Positions 34,912-43,032 of a stretch of 64,000 bases of DNA are shown here, one piece after another. A program made the position numbers and the translations under genes. Position 1 is the first letter of the stretch, and each line of letters opens with the position of its first letter. The notes under the pieces are model-generated. The model saw only the letters and a list, made by a program, of their open reading frames with translations, ran no database searches and was not told where the DNA came from. Source of the stretch: JAHIVB01 sp964574705 (GTDB taxonomy: Bacteria > Bacillota_I > Bacilli_A > Izemoplasmatales > Hujiaoplasmataceae); the NCBI GenBank assembly GCA_964574705.1, contig CAZNOO010000002.1, forward strand, positions 65,783 through 129,782. Direction: 5' to 3'.

Positions 34912-34940
34912 ATTATATATAAGAGATACTCAAATGTAAA
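34912..34940 (-). promoter_or_regulatory. Promoter of degV
   Basis: TTTACA (34935-34940), 17 bp, TATAAT (34912-34917) on the minus strand. Confidence 0.68.
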
Positions 34941-35000
34941 TAACACATTCGATAATTTCTTCAACAAGCATTATCTTCAGGATGACTTTAAATGAATTAA

Positions 35001-35009
35001 TGATATAAT
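35001..35009 (+). promoter_or_regulatory. Extended -10 promoter of the fumarase operon
   Basis: TGA-TATAAT (TATAAT at 35004-35009), 19 bp before the start codon, no good -35. Confidence 0.55.
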
Positions 35010-35027
35010 GGAAATGAGGTGAAGCAG

Positions 35028-35867
35028 ATGCGTAAGATACCAAAAGAATTATTAATTTCAAACATTAAACAGTTGTTTATGAATGCTTCTGTATCTTTAG
35101 ACTCAAAAGTAGTCGACGCCCTTGAAGAAGGAAAAAAGAAGGAAGTTAACCCATTAGCAAAAAGTATTTTGGAGAAAATTCTTCTAAATCAAGAAATAGC
35201 AAGAAATGAATTCATTCCGATGTGTCAAGATACCGGAGTCGCTGTTGTATTTCTCGAAGTAGGAACTCAAGTTACACTCGATTATGACATTGAAGATGCC
35301 GTCAATGAAGGTGTAAGGCAAGCTTATACAGAAGGTTATTTAAGAAAATCTGTTGTGAAGCATCCTATTGACCGCGTTAATACAATGGACAATACCCCTG
35401 CAATCATCCACGTGAAACAAATACCTGGGGACCGGCTCATTATCCACGTCGCACCAAAAGGTGCTGGAAGCGAGAATATGAGTCGATTAGCAATGCTTCC
35501 ACCGTCAGCGGGAATCAAAGGCATCGAGGATTTTGTGCTCGAGACCGTAAAACTTGCAGGTGGAAAAGCTTGTCCTCCAATTATTCTGGGAATCGGGATT
35601 GGTGGTAATTTCGAAAAAGTTGCAATGCTTGCGAAAACTGCTCTTTTCAGACCCCTGGATGATGTTTCTGAAAATGAAACGGACCGGAATTTGGAAAAAT
35701 CTCTTTTGGAAATTGTTAATGCTTCGGACGTAGGTCCAATGGGGCTAGGAGGCACGACAACCTGTCTAGCAGTGAAAGTCAATTCGTATCCATGCCATAT
35801 CGCTTCTTTACCAGTCGCGGTAAATATTCAATGCCACGCTGCTAGAAAAAAAACTGTCGTGTTATGA
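35028..35867 (+). CDS. Fumarate hydratase class I, alpha subunit
   Basis: 279 residues, equal to the N-terminal domain of single-chain class I fumarases. C66 (PMCQDTG), C182 (GKACPPI) and C246 (GGTTTCLAV) are the three ligands of the catalytic 4Fe-4S cluster. Interconverts fumarate and malate; a tartrate dehydratase role is possible because the families are alike. ATG at 35028 has GAGGTGA upstream; GTG at 35019 lies in that ribosome site. The TGA stop is followed closely by the beta gene. Confidence 0.92.
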   Translation: MRKIPKELLISNIKQLFMNASVSLDSKVVDALEEGKKKEVNPLAKSILEKILLNQEIARNEFIPMCQDTGVAVVFLEVGTQVTLDYDIEDAVNEGVRQAYTEGYLRKSVVKHPIDRVNTMDNTPAIIHVKQIPGDRLIIHVAPKGAGSENMSRLAMLPPSAGIKGIEDFVLETVKLAGGKACPPIILGIGIGGNFEKVAMLAKTALFRPLDDVSENETDRNLEKSLLEIVNASDVGPMGLGGTTTCLAVKVNSYPCHIASLPVAVNIQCHAARKKTVVL

Positions 35868-35875
35868 GGTGTATG

Positions 35876-36397
35876 ATGAGAAAAATAACAACACCGATTG
35901 ATGAATCTTCAAGACTTTCGCTTAAAATAGGGGAAGAAGTGTTGATTTCAGGAATTATTTATACCGGAAGAGATGCGGCGCACAAGAAGTTCGTTGAACA
36001 TCTCCATAAAACACATGATTTGCCAATGGACTTTAACAATCAAATCATCTACTATACAGGTCCGACACCTGAAAAACCGGGAATGGCGATTGGCGCTTGT
36101 GGCCCGACTTCGTCTTACAGGATGGATCCATATAGTATTGAACTCATGCCAAAAGGATTAAAAATCATGATAGGCAAAGGAGAGCGCGACGAAGCATTTC
36201 GAAAAGCGCTCATCGAAACAAAATCCGTCTATCTAATTGCTATCGGAGGAATCGGAGCCGTTTTAAGCAAATGTGTTCTTTCTTCCAAAACGGTCTTATA
36301 TGGTGAACTAGGAACTGAAGCCGTCAGAGAATTGGTGGTTCAGGATTTCCCTGTCATTGTAGCCTATGACAGTGAAGGACATTCTCTCTTCAAATAA
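35876..36397 (+). CDS. Fumarate hydratase class I, beta subunit
   Basis: 173 residues, the C-terminal swivel domain of class I fumarase. SGIIYTGRDAAHKKFVEHL and GPTSSYRMDPY are typical substrate-binding segments. Frame open to 35864, but GAGG at 35867-35870 best serves ATG at 35876. Separate alpha and beta chains are the arrangement in anaerobes and archaea. No other TCA-cycle gene is near, so a fumarate/malate interconversion for redox balance or aspartate use is likely. Confidence 0.92.
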   Translation: MRKITTPIDESSRLSLKIGEEVLISGIIYTGRDAAHKKFVEHLHKTHDLPMDFNNQIIYYTGPTPEKPGMAIGACGPTSSYRMDPYSIELMPKGLKIMIGKGERDEAFRKALIETKSVYLIAIGGIGAVLSKCVLSSKTVLYGELGTEAVRELVVQDFPVIVAYDSEGHSLFK

Positions 36398-36401
36398 CAA
36401 A

Positions 36402-36428
36402 AGCGACAAGCTTTCCGGGCTTGTCGCT
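36402..36428. terminator. Bidirectional terminator between fumarase and proS
   Basis: Perfect 10-bp stem AGCGACAAGC / GCTTGTCGCT with 7-nt loop; TTTTGTT follows on the minus strand and ATTTATTT on the plus strand. Confidence 0.8.
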
Positions 36429-36434
36429 ATTTAT

Positions 36435-37877
36435 TTAATAGGCTTTTGCGAAATAGACTTCCATCTTTGCCGGTTTTCCGCAAACAGGACAATTCTCGCT
36501 TAAGTGTTCTTGCACGAAAGGAATGCATCTAGCTGTGGCTTGAGTATCTTCTTTGACTTGATCCTCACAGGCTTGTTCTCCACACCACATCATCTTGACA
36601 TATCCGCCTTTTTGATCGATGATTTCTTTGAACTCTTCGTAAGTGATAGCGGGTCTTGAGTTATTCTCAACATTTTCAAGAGCGCTTTGATACATGGCAT
36701 CATGAATCTGTCTAAACATCCCAGGAATTTTAGCAACGATTTCATCAAGTGATAAAATTTCTTTTTGATGATTATATCTTGTGACAACGACACATTGATT
36801 GTTTTCCAAGTCTCTTGGTCCAATTTCGATTCGAATTGGAATACCTTTCATCTCGGCTTCCGCAAACTTCCATCCTGGAGATTTATCAGAATCATCTATC
36901 GACGCTCTGATTCCATTCTTTTCTAAAGAGGCTAGAATCTCATTTGCTTTTTCCAAAACGCCTTCTTTTTGTTGCTGAATTGGAACAATCAAAACTTGCG
37001 TTGGAGCGACGTATGGAGGTAACACAAGCCCAGAGTCATCTCCATGAACCATAATGATAGCTCCAATTAGTCTTGTAGAAACACCCCAAGATGTTTGGTG
37101 AACGGGTTTCAATACCTTGTCTTTATCTTGGAAATTGATATTAAAAGCTTCAGCGAAACCGGTTCCGAAATAATGGGTTGTTCCGCTTTGAAGCGCTTTA
37201 TTGTCATGCATGAGGGCTTCGATTGTATAGGTTTCTTTTGCCCCAGCGAATTTTTCTTTGTCGGTTTTCTTTCCAGTTACAAAAGGAATTGCCAAGAGTT
37301 CTTTTCCGAGTCGCTTGTAGATATCAAGCATTCCGAGAACCTCTTCTCTTGCCTCTTGCTCAGTCGCATGAATCGTATGGCCTTCTTGCCACAAAAATTC
37401 CGAACCTCGTAAAAATGGTCTGGTCGTTTTTTCCCAACGGACAACACTACACCATTGATTGTATTTTTTTGGAAGGTCTCTGTAACTGGAGACGATTTTA
37501 CTGTAATGTTCGCAAAATAAGACTTCTGAAGTGGGTCGAATGATCAGCCTTTCAGCTAATTCTTCTTTCCCTCCAATGGTCACAATCGCTGTTTCCGGAG
37601 CGAATCCTTCCACGTGCTCAGCTTCCTTCATAAACAAGGATTCTGGTATTACAAGTGGAAAATAGACATTTTGATGTCCTGTTTTTTTAAACTCAAGATT
37701 GAGGAATCCTTGAATGTTTTCCCAAATGGCATATCCGTAGGGGCGATAGATAATAAATCCTTTCGCACCTGTATAATCCATTAATTCAGCCTTTCGGCAT
37801 ACGTCTGTATACCACTGAGCGAAATCTTCGTCCCTAGCGGTAATTTCCTTTACTAATTTGTCATTCCCTTTACCCAT
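36435..37877 (-). CDS. proS: Proline--tRNA ligase, archaeal/eukaryal-like type
   Basis: 480 residues, the short ProRS without the bacterial INS editing insert. Class II motifs include KTTRPFLRGSEFLWQEGHT, GTTHYFGTGFAEAF and QTSWGVSTRLIGAIIMVHGDD. The C-terminus has the zinc-binding Cys set (MWCGEQAC and CPVCGK) and ends in aromatic Tyr, as in ProS type 3. This form occurs in Mollicutes and scattered Bacillota. No editing domain is seen, so a free-standing YbaK/ProX editor may exist elsewhere. GAGGTGA precedes the ATG. Confidence 0.95.
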   Translation of the reverse strand: MGKGNDKLVKEITARDEDFAQWYTDVCRKAELMDYTGAKGFIIYRPYGYAIWENIQGFLNLEFKKTGHQNVYFPLVIPESLFMKEAEHVEGFAPETAIVTIGGKEELAERLIIRPTSEVLFCEHYSKIVSSYRDLPKKYNQWCSVVRWEKTTRPFLRGSEFLWQEGHTIHATEQEAREEVLGMLDIYKRLGKELLAIPFVTGKKTDKEKFAGAKETYTIEALMHDNKALQSGTTHYFGTGFAEAFNINFQDKDKVLKPVHQTSWGVSTRLIGAIIMVHGDDSGLVLPPYVAPTQVLIVPIQQQKEGVLEKANEILASLEKNGIRASIDDSDKSPGWKFAEAEMKGIPIRIEIGPRDLENNQCVVVTRYNHQKEILSLDEIVAKIPGMFRQIHDAMYQSALENVENNSRPAITYEEFKEIIDQKGGYVKMMWCGEQACEDQVKEDTQATARCIPFVQEHLSENCPVCGKPAKMEVYFAKAY

Positions 37878-37901
37878 GTTTTCACCTCATGTCAAGTCAT
37901 A

Positions 37902-37910
37902 ATTATACCA
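37902..37910 (-). promoter_or_regulatory. Extended -10 promoter of proS
   Basis: TGG-TATAAT on the minus strand (TATAAT at 37902-37907), weak -35. Unlike alaS and trpS, no T-box fits between it and the start. Confidence 0.55.
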
Positions 37911-37942
37911 TAGTTTCAAAAAATGTGGAAGATGAATAAGAT

Positions 37943-37968
37943 AAAAACGTCGGAGCCCCGACGTTTTT
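37943..37968 (-). terminator. Terminator of the gal operon
   Basis: AAAAACGTCGG / CCGACGTTTTT stem directly after the galT stop; symmetric enough to work both ways. Confidence 0.85.
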
Positions 37969-37969
37969 A

Positions 37970-39445
37970 TTAGATGATTCTTTCAATAAATCTGTAGAAC
38001 TCGTGTCGGTCTTCCTCTTTAAATACACTACAGTCTTCCAACACCATTTCAAAAACCTTACCGACTTGATTTTGCATGAACGAATCCATTTCTTCACTGG
38101 AAAAAGACTCTTTTTTCAGTTGTTGAATCCACTCGGAATGTTTTTCTAAATCAGGATAGTGATCAATGGAAGCATTCTCCAAAAGAACTTGTTTAATTTC
38201 TTCAAGTTCTGTCATGAGTCTTCCAGGAAGGATTGCGAGTCCCATGACTTCAATCAATCCGATGTTTTCTTTTTTAATATGAAAATAGTCTTCACGAGGA
38301 TGAAAGAGACCATAGGGCCGTTCTTCGGTCGTAAAATTATTTCTTAAGACGATATAGAACTGATACTTTCCTTCTTTGATTGTCAAAATTGGAGTAATGG
38401 TATTGTGCTCTTCTTCACCGGTTTTCGCAAATATGTGCAAGTCAGGATTGGAGTATGATTTCCAGGCATTAAAGATGTCTGTGACGACATCCAAAACCTT
38501 GAATTCGCTTCCGCCGCTGACACGTATGACACTCATCGGCCAGTCAAGAATCTCAACTTTTACTTTCTTCACCTTGTAATCACGTAGCACTTTTGCCTTT
38601 TCAATTGGAAAATCTGCTTTTCCACCTTGAAAGTGATAGTGGTTTAAGATCGAACCGCCTACAATTGGGAGTCCAGCATTGGATCCAATCGTATAATGTG
38701 GAAACTGATTGACAAAGTCAACGAGTTCATAAAAGGTCCCAACATTCACATGCATTGGGATATGTTCCTTTTTTAGAATGATTGCATGTTCATTGAAATA
38801 GGAATAAGGGGAGTATTGAAATCCCCATTCATCTAATTCTCGGTTCAAAGTCAAAGTCACGACTCGATGATTGCTTCTGGATGCATGGTCGTCATTGCCA
38901 TAGAACCCTACATTTTCCATGCAAAGAGCACATTTTGGATAGTGATTCGATTCCATTTTAGAAAGTTTGGTAATGCTTCTAGGATCTTTTTCAGGCTTGG
39001 ATAAATTAATGGATATATCAAGTGGCGCATATTTGCCATTGTATTTGAAATGAACGTTCTTTTTGATTCTTTCAGTCTTGATGTAATTGGTCTTTTGAGA
39101 CAAGGCATAAAAATCATTTGTCGCATAGACGGGGGCTTGCTTGTACAGTGCTCTAAAGCGTTGATTGATTTCTGCGGGTCTTGGCATTAAAGCATCCATA
39201 AGTTTAGCTTCATAATGATCAAAGTCACTTGTGCTATCCGAAGGAATCAAGCCTCGTTTAAAAGACTCTTCCAGAAGAACTGGCATAATTTCAAAAAAAT
39301 CGATTTGATCCGTTATTTCCTCTTTTTCAAAACTGTCCTGCTTCAAAAGGTAAAGCAACTGGTTCACCGCATATTCAATGTCCAAAGAATTTAAGATCTT
39401 TTCTTGAAGACCATATTGGATTAATTGATTGATTAAATGGTTCAT
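37970..39445 (-). CDS. galT: UDP-glucose--hexose-1-phosphate uridylyltransferase, type 2
   Basis: 491 residues, the length of Firmicutes-type (class II) GalT, unlike the 350-residue class I enzyme. Transfers UMP from UDP-glucose to galactose-1-phosphate. FRALYKQAPVYATNDFYALS, CALCMENVGFYG and GGSILNHYHFQGG are class II landmarks. ATG at 39445 sits in a TGATG overlap with the galE stop, with GGAGG upstream. Last of galM-galE-galT. Confidence 0.92.
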   Translation of the reverse strand: MNHLINQLIQYGLQEKILNSLDIEYAVNQLLYLLKQDSFEKEEITDQIDFFEIMPVLLEESFKRGLIPSDSTSDFDHYEAKLMDALMPRPAEINQRFRALYKQAPVYATNDFYALSQKTNYIKTERIKKNVHFKYNGKYAPLDISINLSKPEKDPRSITKLSKMESNHYPKCALCMENVGFYGNDDHASRSNHRVVTLTLNRELDEWGFQYSPYSYFNEHAIILKKEHIPMHVNVGTFYELVDFVNQFPHYTIGSNAGLPIVGGSILNHYHFQGGKADFPIEKAKVLRDYKVKKVKVEILDWPMSVIRVSGGSEFKVLDVVTDIFNAWKSYSNPDLHIFAKTGEEEHNTITPILTIKEGKYQFYIVLRNNFTTEERPYGLFHPREDYFHIKKENIGLIEVMGLAILPGRLMTELEEIKQVLLENASIDHYPDLEKHSEWIQQLKKESFSSEEMDSFMQNQVGKVFEMVLEDCSVFKEEDRHEFYRFIERII

Positions 39446-40437
39446 CACTTTTGACCTCCAAATCCTTCAGGGTGTGCTAAATGGAATGCCCATGCCGAAG
39501 AAATAATTTCTTCGATTCCTTTTGTCGGTTGCCAATGTAAGATATCAAAAGCCTTGTGGAAACTTGCGACAAGTTTATCAGGGTCCCCAGCTCGTCTTGG
39601 GCCGATTTTAATTGGAATGGGATGTTTTGTCACTTTTCTTGCGACTTCTACAATTTCAAGATTGGAATACCCTTTTTCTGTTCCCAAATTGAATATGTTG
39701 GAAGATTGGTTTCGATTCAAGTAGTCAAGTGCTTTTAAATGAGCATCGACTAAATCATCAATGTGAATGTAGTCTCGAATGCATGTTCCATCTAATGTAT
39801 CATAGTCATTTCCAAAAATAGTAATAAAAGAACGCTTGTTAAGTGGAACCTGCAAAACAATCGGAATGAGATGCGTTTCAGGGTGATGATCTTCTCCAAT
39901 TGTTGCGTCAAGACTCGCTCCTGCAACGTTGAAATATCGTAAGCTAACATATTTAATGCCATAGGCAACATCTGCCCAATGCATCATTTTTTCCATTTGA
40001 AGTTTCGTTTCTCCATAAGGATTGGTTGGAATCATTGGAAATTGTTCTGTAATCGGCATTTCTTTATGAGCTCCATATACAGCTGCACTAGAAGAAAACA
40101 CGATTTTCTTGACGCCGTGTCTTTCCATTGATTCCAAGAGTGATAATGTTCCTGAGACGTTATTATAAAAATAGGCATTCGGAATTTTCATCGATTCTCC
40201 AACCAAAGAAAAAGCCGCAAAATGAAGACAGGCATCAATTGAATACTTATCAAAAACGCTGTCTAACAGCGCTGTATCATGAATATCACCTTTGACAAAT
40301 AAAGCGTTCGAATCGATGGCTTCAACATGTCCATTTACAAGGTTATCAACAACGATGATAGCATGCCCTTGTTCAATCGCAGTTTTGACGAAATGGCTAC
40401 CAATGTAGCCCGCACCGCCCAACACTAGTATTCTCAT
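39445..40437 (-). CDS. galE: UDP-glucose 4-epimerase
   Basis: 330 residues, SDR family. GGAGYIGSH (7-15) binds NAD, FSSSAAVYG and NPYGETKLQMEK give the catalytic Ser and YxxxK. Epimerises UDP-galactose and UDP-glucose; also supplies UDP-galactose for glycolipids. ATG overlaps the galM TGA stop by 4 bp. Middle gene of the Leloir operon. Confidence 0.95.
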   Translation of the reverse strand: MRILVLGGAGYIGSHFVKTAIEQGHAIIVVDNLVNGHVEAIDSNALFVKGDIHDTALLDSVFDKYSIDACLHFAAFSLVGESMKIPNAYFYNNVSGTLSLLESMERHGVKKIVFSSSAAVYGAHKEMPITEQFPMIPTNPYGETKLQMEKMMHWADVAYGIKYVSLRYFNVAGASLDATIGEDHHPETHLIPIVLQVPLNKRSFITIFGNDYDTLDGTCIRDYIHIDDLVDAHLKALDYLNRNQSSNIFNLGTEKGYSNLEIVEVARKVTKHPIPIKIGPRRAGDPDKLVASFHKAFDILHWQPTKGIEEIISSAWAFHLAHPEGFGGQK

Positions 40438-41435
40438 ATTGCATTTTCCTCCAAAGAAAATTCAATTTTCTGATGATAGGGATGCTTTGGCGTGACGAGC
40501 CCCACTTCAAAACGGTGATCATTGATGGCATTGGACTGAAATTGTGGTTCTAAACAAATTGCATGATGAAGTCCTAATGGAAGATTCGTCTGAATGAGTT
40601 CTTGATTTGGATAATTTGTAGTGTAAATTGTGATGCCTGGCAAAGAAGTCTTGACTTTTAAAAGTGTTTTCGTTTTTCGAGAGTAGAGTTGGGTAACGCT
40701 CTCGTCAAGTAAAAAATAATGGTCAATTCCTTTCACTTTCGGGAACATCGCCTCAATATTGAGCGCGGACTTCAAAACGTCCTTCTGGATTCTAAAATCA
40801 AAATCAGTGCCGTCGACGTCGATGACTTTTCGTCCAATCATTTCATCGTCAACGATAACGACTTTCGATGCTGGAACTTTCAATTCATGATGATCTATCG
40901 TCGAATTGAAGTCTCCGTCCAAATTGAAATAAGTATGGTTGGTAAAATTGCATAGCATTGCTCGGTCTGTGGTAACGTCATAGGTTATCTGAATGGAACC
41001 TTCTGATACGAGATAACTCACTTTGATGTTTTGTGTTCCTGGCAGTACTTCATGAGTATATTCGTGATAAAACAAGACTTCGACTGCCTCTTTTTTTTGA
41101 AAGATTTCAAAGTCAAAAAAACGAAGTGATAATTTATCGTCTCCACCATGAAGAAAGTGAGGATGACTTCCAGAAAGTTTGTACTTTTGTCCTTCAAGAA
41201 TAAATTCACTGTTTTCAAGTCTACCGGAATTCATTCCTATTGTCGCTCCAAACGACATCTTATTGGACAAATAATCCTCGATGTTATTGTACCTAGCGAC
41301 AATCTCCCTTTGTTGAACGGTAACCCAACGATAAAGAGTGGCTCCAATGTTTAGGAGTGACACAATTTGTCCTTTTGGAGAAACAAGTATGATTTCTTTG
41401 ATGTTTTTGCCATGATTCCTGACTTCTACCAACAT
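40434..41435 (-). CDS. galM: Aldose 1-epimerase (mutarotase)
   Basis: 333 residues. Converts beta- to alpha-galactose. GMNSGRLEN, NFTNHTYFNLDG (catalytic His) and CLEPQFQSNAIN (catalytic Glu) are present. The frame extends to 41459, but ATG at 41435 has GAGG six bases upstream. No signal peptide, so intracellular. First gene of galM-galE-galT; galK is not in the operon. Confidence 0.93.
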   Translation of the reverse strand: MLVEVRNHGKNIKEIILVSPKGQIVSLLNIGATLYRWVTVQQREIVARYNNIEDYLSNKMSFGATIGMNSGRLENSEFILEGQKYKLSGSHPHFLHGGDDKLSLRFFDFEIFQKKEAVEVLFYHEYTHEVLPGTQNIKVSYLVSEGSIQITYDVTTDRAMLCNFTNHTYFNLDGDFNSTIDHHELKVPASKVVIVDDEMIGRKVIDVDGTDFDFRIQKDVLKSALNIEAMFPKVKGIDHYFLLDESVTQLYSRKTKTLLKVKTSLPGITIYTTNYPNQELIQTNLPLGLHHAICLEPQFQSNAINDHRFEVGLVTPKHPYHQKIEFSLEENAI

Positions 41436-41459
41436 AATCCACCTCATAATTTCATACAT

Positions 41460-41468
41460 ATTTTATCA
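41460..41468 (-). promoter_or_regulatory. Possible extended -10 promoter of galM
   Basis: TGA-TAAAAT on the minus strand, 25 bp before galM; weak -35. Confidence 0.35.
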
Positions 41469-41536
41469 TAAAATCAACTAGGAAGAAACAAAGAATCAAA
41501 AAACGTGATGAACTTCCAAATCGGACTGATATAAAA

Positions 41537-41566
41537 TAAAAAAAGCTCAGTTCGATGAACTGAGCT
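41537..41566 (-). terminator. Terminator of the opp operon
   Basis: AGCTCAGTTC / GAACTGAGCT stem (41544-41566), 3-nt loop, T-run on the minus strand, 85 nt after the last gene. Confidence 0.9.
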
Positions 41567-41650
41567 ATGTGACTAAATAATTGATTATATATTCTGAGGA
41601 AGAATAGCTTAATCTATATATCTAAATCTAATTCCCTAAAATTCGTGAAT

Positions 41651-41905
41651 CTAAAAGAAGAAATAAAATAACAAATAGGCTATCACAAAACTGCTAACGA
41701 TAATCAGAAACAATGGTAAATAGGCAACAAAAGCACCAAATACAACTGCTCTTCTCTCTTTCGGAGTCAAGTTGACATCCATAAGCATTTTCTTTTTCTT
41801 GATTGTTTTTTCGCTTTGATACCAAGAGAACCCTTCGACATTCATGTTCGCGACGGTTTCACCGTGATCATCAAATTGAGGTTTGTTTTTCTTTTTTTTA
41901 AACAT
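41651..41905 (-). CDS. Small single-span membrane protein at the end of the opp operon
   Basis: 84 residues, no family recognised. N-terminus is charged and lysine-rich (FKKKKNKPQ), then NVEGFSWYQSEKTIKKKKM and NLTPKERRAVVFG, then one or two hydrophobic spans (about 55-84) ending in YLLFYFFF. ATG at 41905 is 9 bp past the oppF stop; a GTG at 41917 overlaps that stop, but neither has a strong ribosome site, so coupling to oppF is likely. Possibly an accessory of the peptide importer; unproven. Confidence 0.6.
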   Translation of the reverse strand: MFKKKKNKPQFDDHGETVANMNVEGFSWYQSEKTIKKKKMLMDVNLTPKERRAVVFGAFVAYLPLFLIIVSSFVIAYLLFYFFF

Positions 41906-41916
41906 TGCGTCAATCA

Positions 41917-43032
41917 CTAATCCTGTGGATACAAGTGGCAAGCCACTTTATGTCCTGGTTCATATTCTTTTAGAATTGGTGCAACCTCTTTACAAATATC
42001 CATGCATTTTGAACATCTAGTATGGAATTTGCAGCCTTTTGGCGGATTCGCGGGACTTGGAATGTCACCTTTTAAGATGATTCTATTCTTTTTAACGTCT
42101 GGATCCGGAACTGGAACTGCCGACAATAATGCATCAGTATAGGGGTGCATTGGATTATCAAAAATGGCTTTACTACTACCAAATTCGACAACACTTCCCA
42201 AATACATAACCATGATTTCATCCGAAATATATTCTACGACGGATAAGTCATGGGAAATGAACATATAAGTCAAACCATACTTATGTTGTAATTCAACCAA
42301 AAGGTTGATAATCTGTGCCTGAATAGAAACGTCGAGTGCACTGACCGGTTCATCGCAGACGATGAGGTCTGGTTTGAGCGCCAAAGATCTAGCAATACAG
42401 ATTCTTTGTCTTTGACCGCCTGAAAACTCATGCGGATAGCGGCTATAGTAGTATGCAGGAAGTCCGCAGGATTTCATGATGTCGATAATATAATCTCGAT
42501 GTTCTTCCTTTGAGACAATCTTGTGCTGTCTTACAGCTTCACCGATGATTTCTCCAATTGTCATACGAGGACTCAAACTAGAGTAAGGATCCTGGAAAAT
42601 GATTTGGATTTTCGGTCTAAGTTTAGTCAATTCTTTTCTTGTAAGTTTTCTTAAATCAACACCATTGTAGATGACTTCCCCACCAGTAATGCTGTGAAGA
42701 CGGAGAATGGTACGACCGAGTGTGGTCTTCCCGCATCCGCTCTCCCCAACGACTCCGAGGGTTTTTCCTTCTTTAATGGTGAAACTGACGTCATCAACAG
42801 CTTTAACGTAATTCGCTTCTTTTTGAACCCAACTTTGGCCAAGCGGAAAATACTTTTTAATGTGGTTAACAATTAAAAGGTCTTTTGCGACTTCTGTTGT
42901 TTTCTCGACGCGCTCTTTTGTGCTTTTTTTAACGACTGGAGCCTTGACTGCAACACTTCCATCAGCTGCCTTAACGACGGCTGGTTTCTTTACAACAATC
43001 TTTTCAACGTCTTTGACTTCATTAATTGGCAT
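41917..43032 (-). CDS. oppF: Oligopeptide ABC transporter ATPase OppF
   Basis: 371 residues. Walker A GESGCGKTTLGR, signature HEFSGGQRQRICIARSL, Walker B LIVCDEPVSALD, and a C-terminal Cys cluster (CKFHTRCSKCMDIC) typical of the OppF/DppF subfamily, expected to bind Fe-S or stabilise the oligo_HPY domain. An alanine/valine/lysine-rich leader of about 50 residues precedes the ABC domain, unlike standard OppF. ATG overlaps the oppD stop (TAATG) after AGGTGG. Confidence 0.95.
   Translation of the reverse strand: MPINEVKDVEKIVVKKPAVVKAADGSVAVKAPVVKKSTKERVEKTTEVAKDLLIVNHIKKYFPLGQSWVQKEANYVKAVDDVSFTIKEGKTLGVVGESGCGKTTLGRTILRLHSITGGEVIYNGVDLRKLTRKELTKLRPKIQIIFQDPYSSLSPRMTIGEIIGEAVRQHKIVSKEEHRDYIIDIMKSCGLPAYYYSRYPHEFSGGQRQRICIARSLALKPDLIVCDEPVSALDVSIQAQIINLLVELQHKYGLTYMFISHDLSVVEYISDEIMVMYLGSVVEFGSSKAIFDNPMHPYTDALLSAVPVPDPDVKKNRIILKGDIPSPANPPKGCKFHTRCSKCMDICKEVAPILKEYEPGHKVACHLYPQD

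Noticed and set aside
37878..37960. T-box before proS
   Set aside because: No GGTGGTACCGCG core and too little space.
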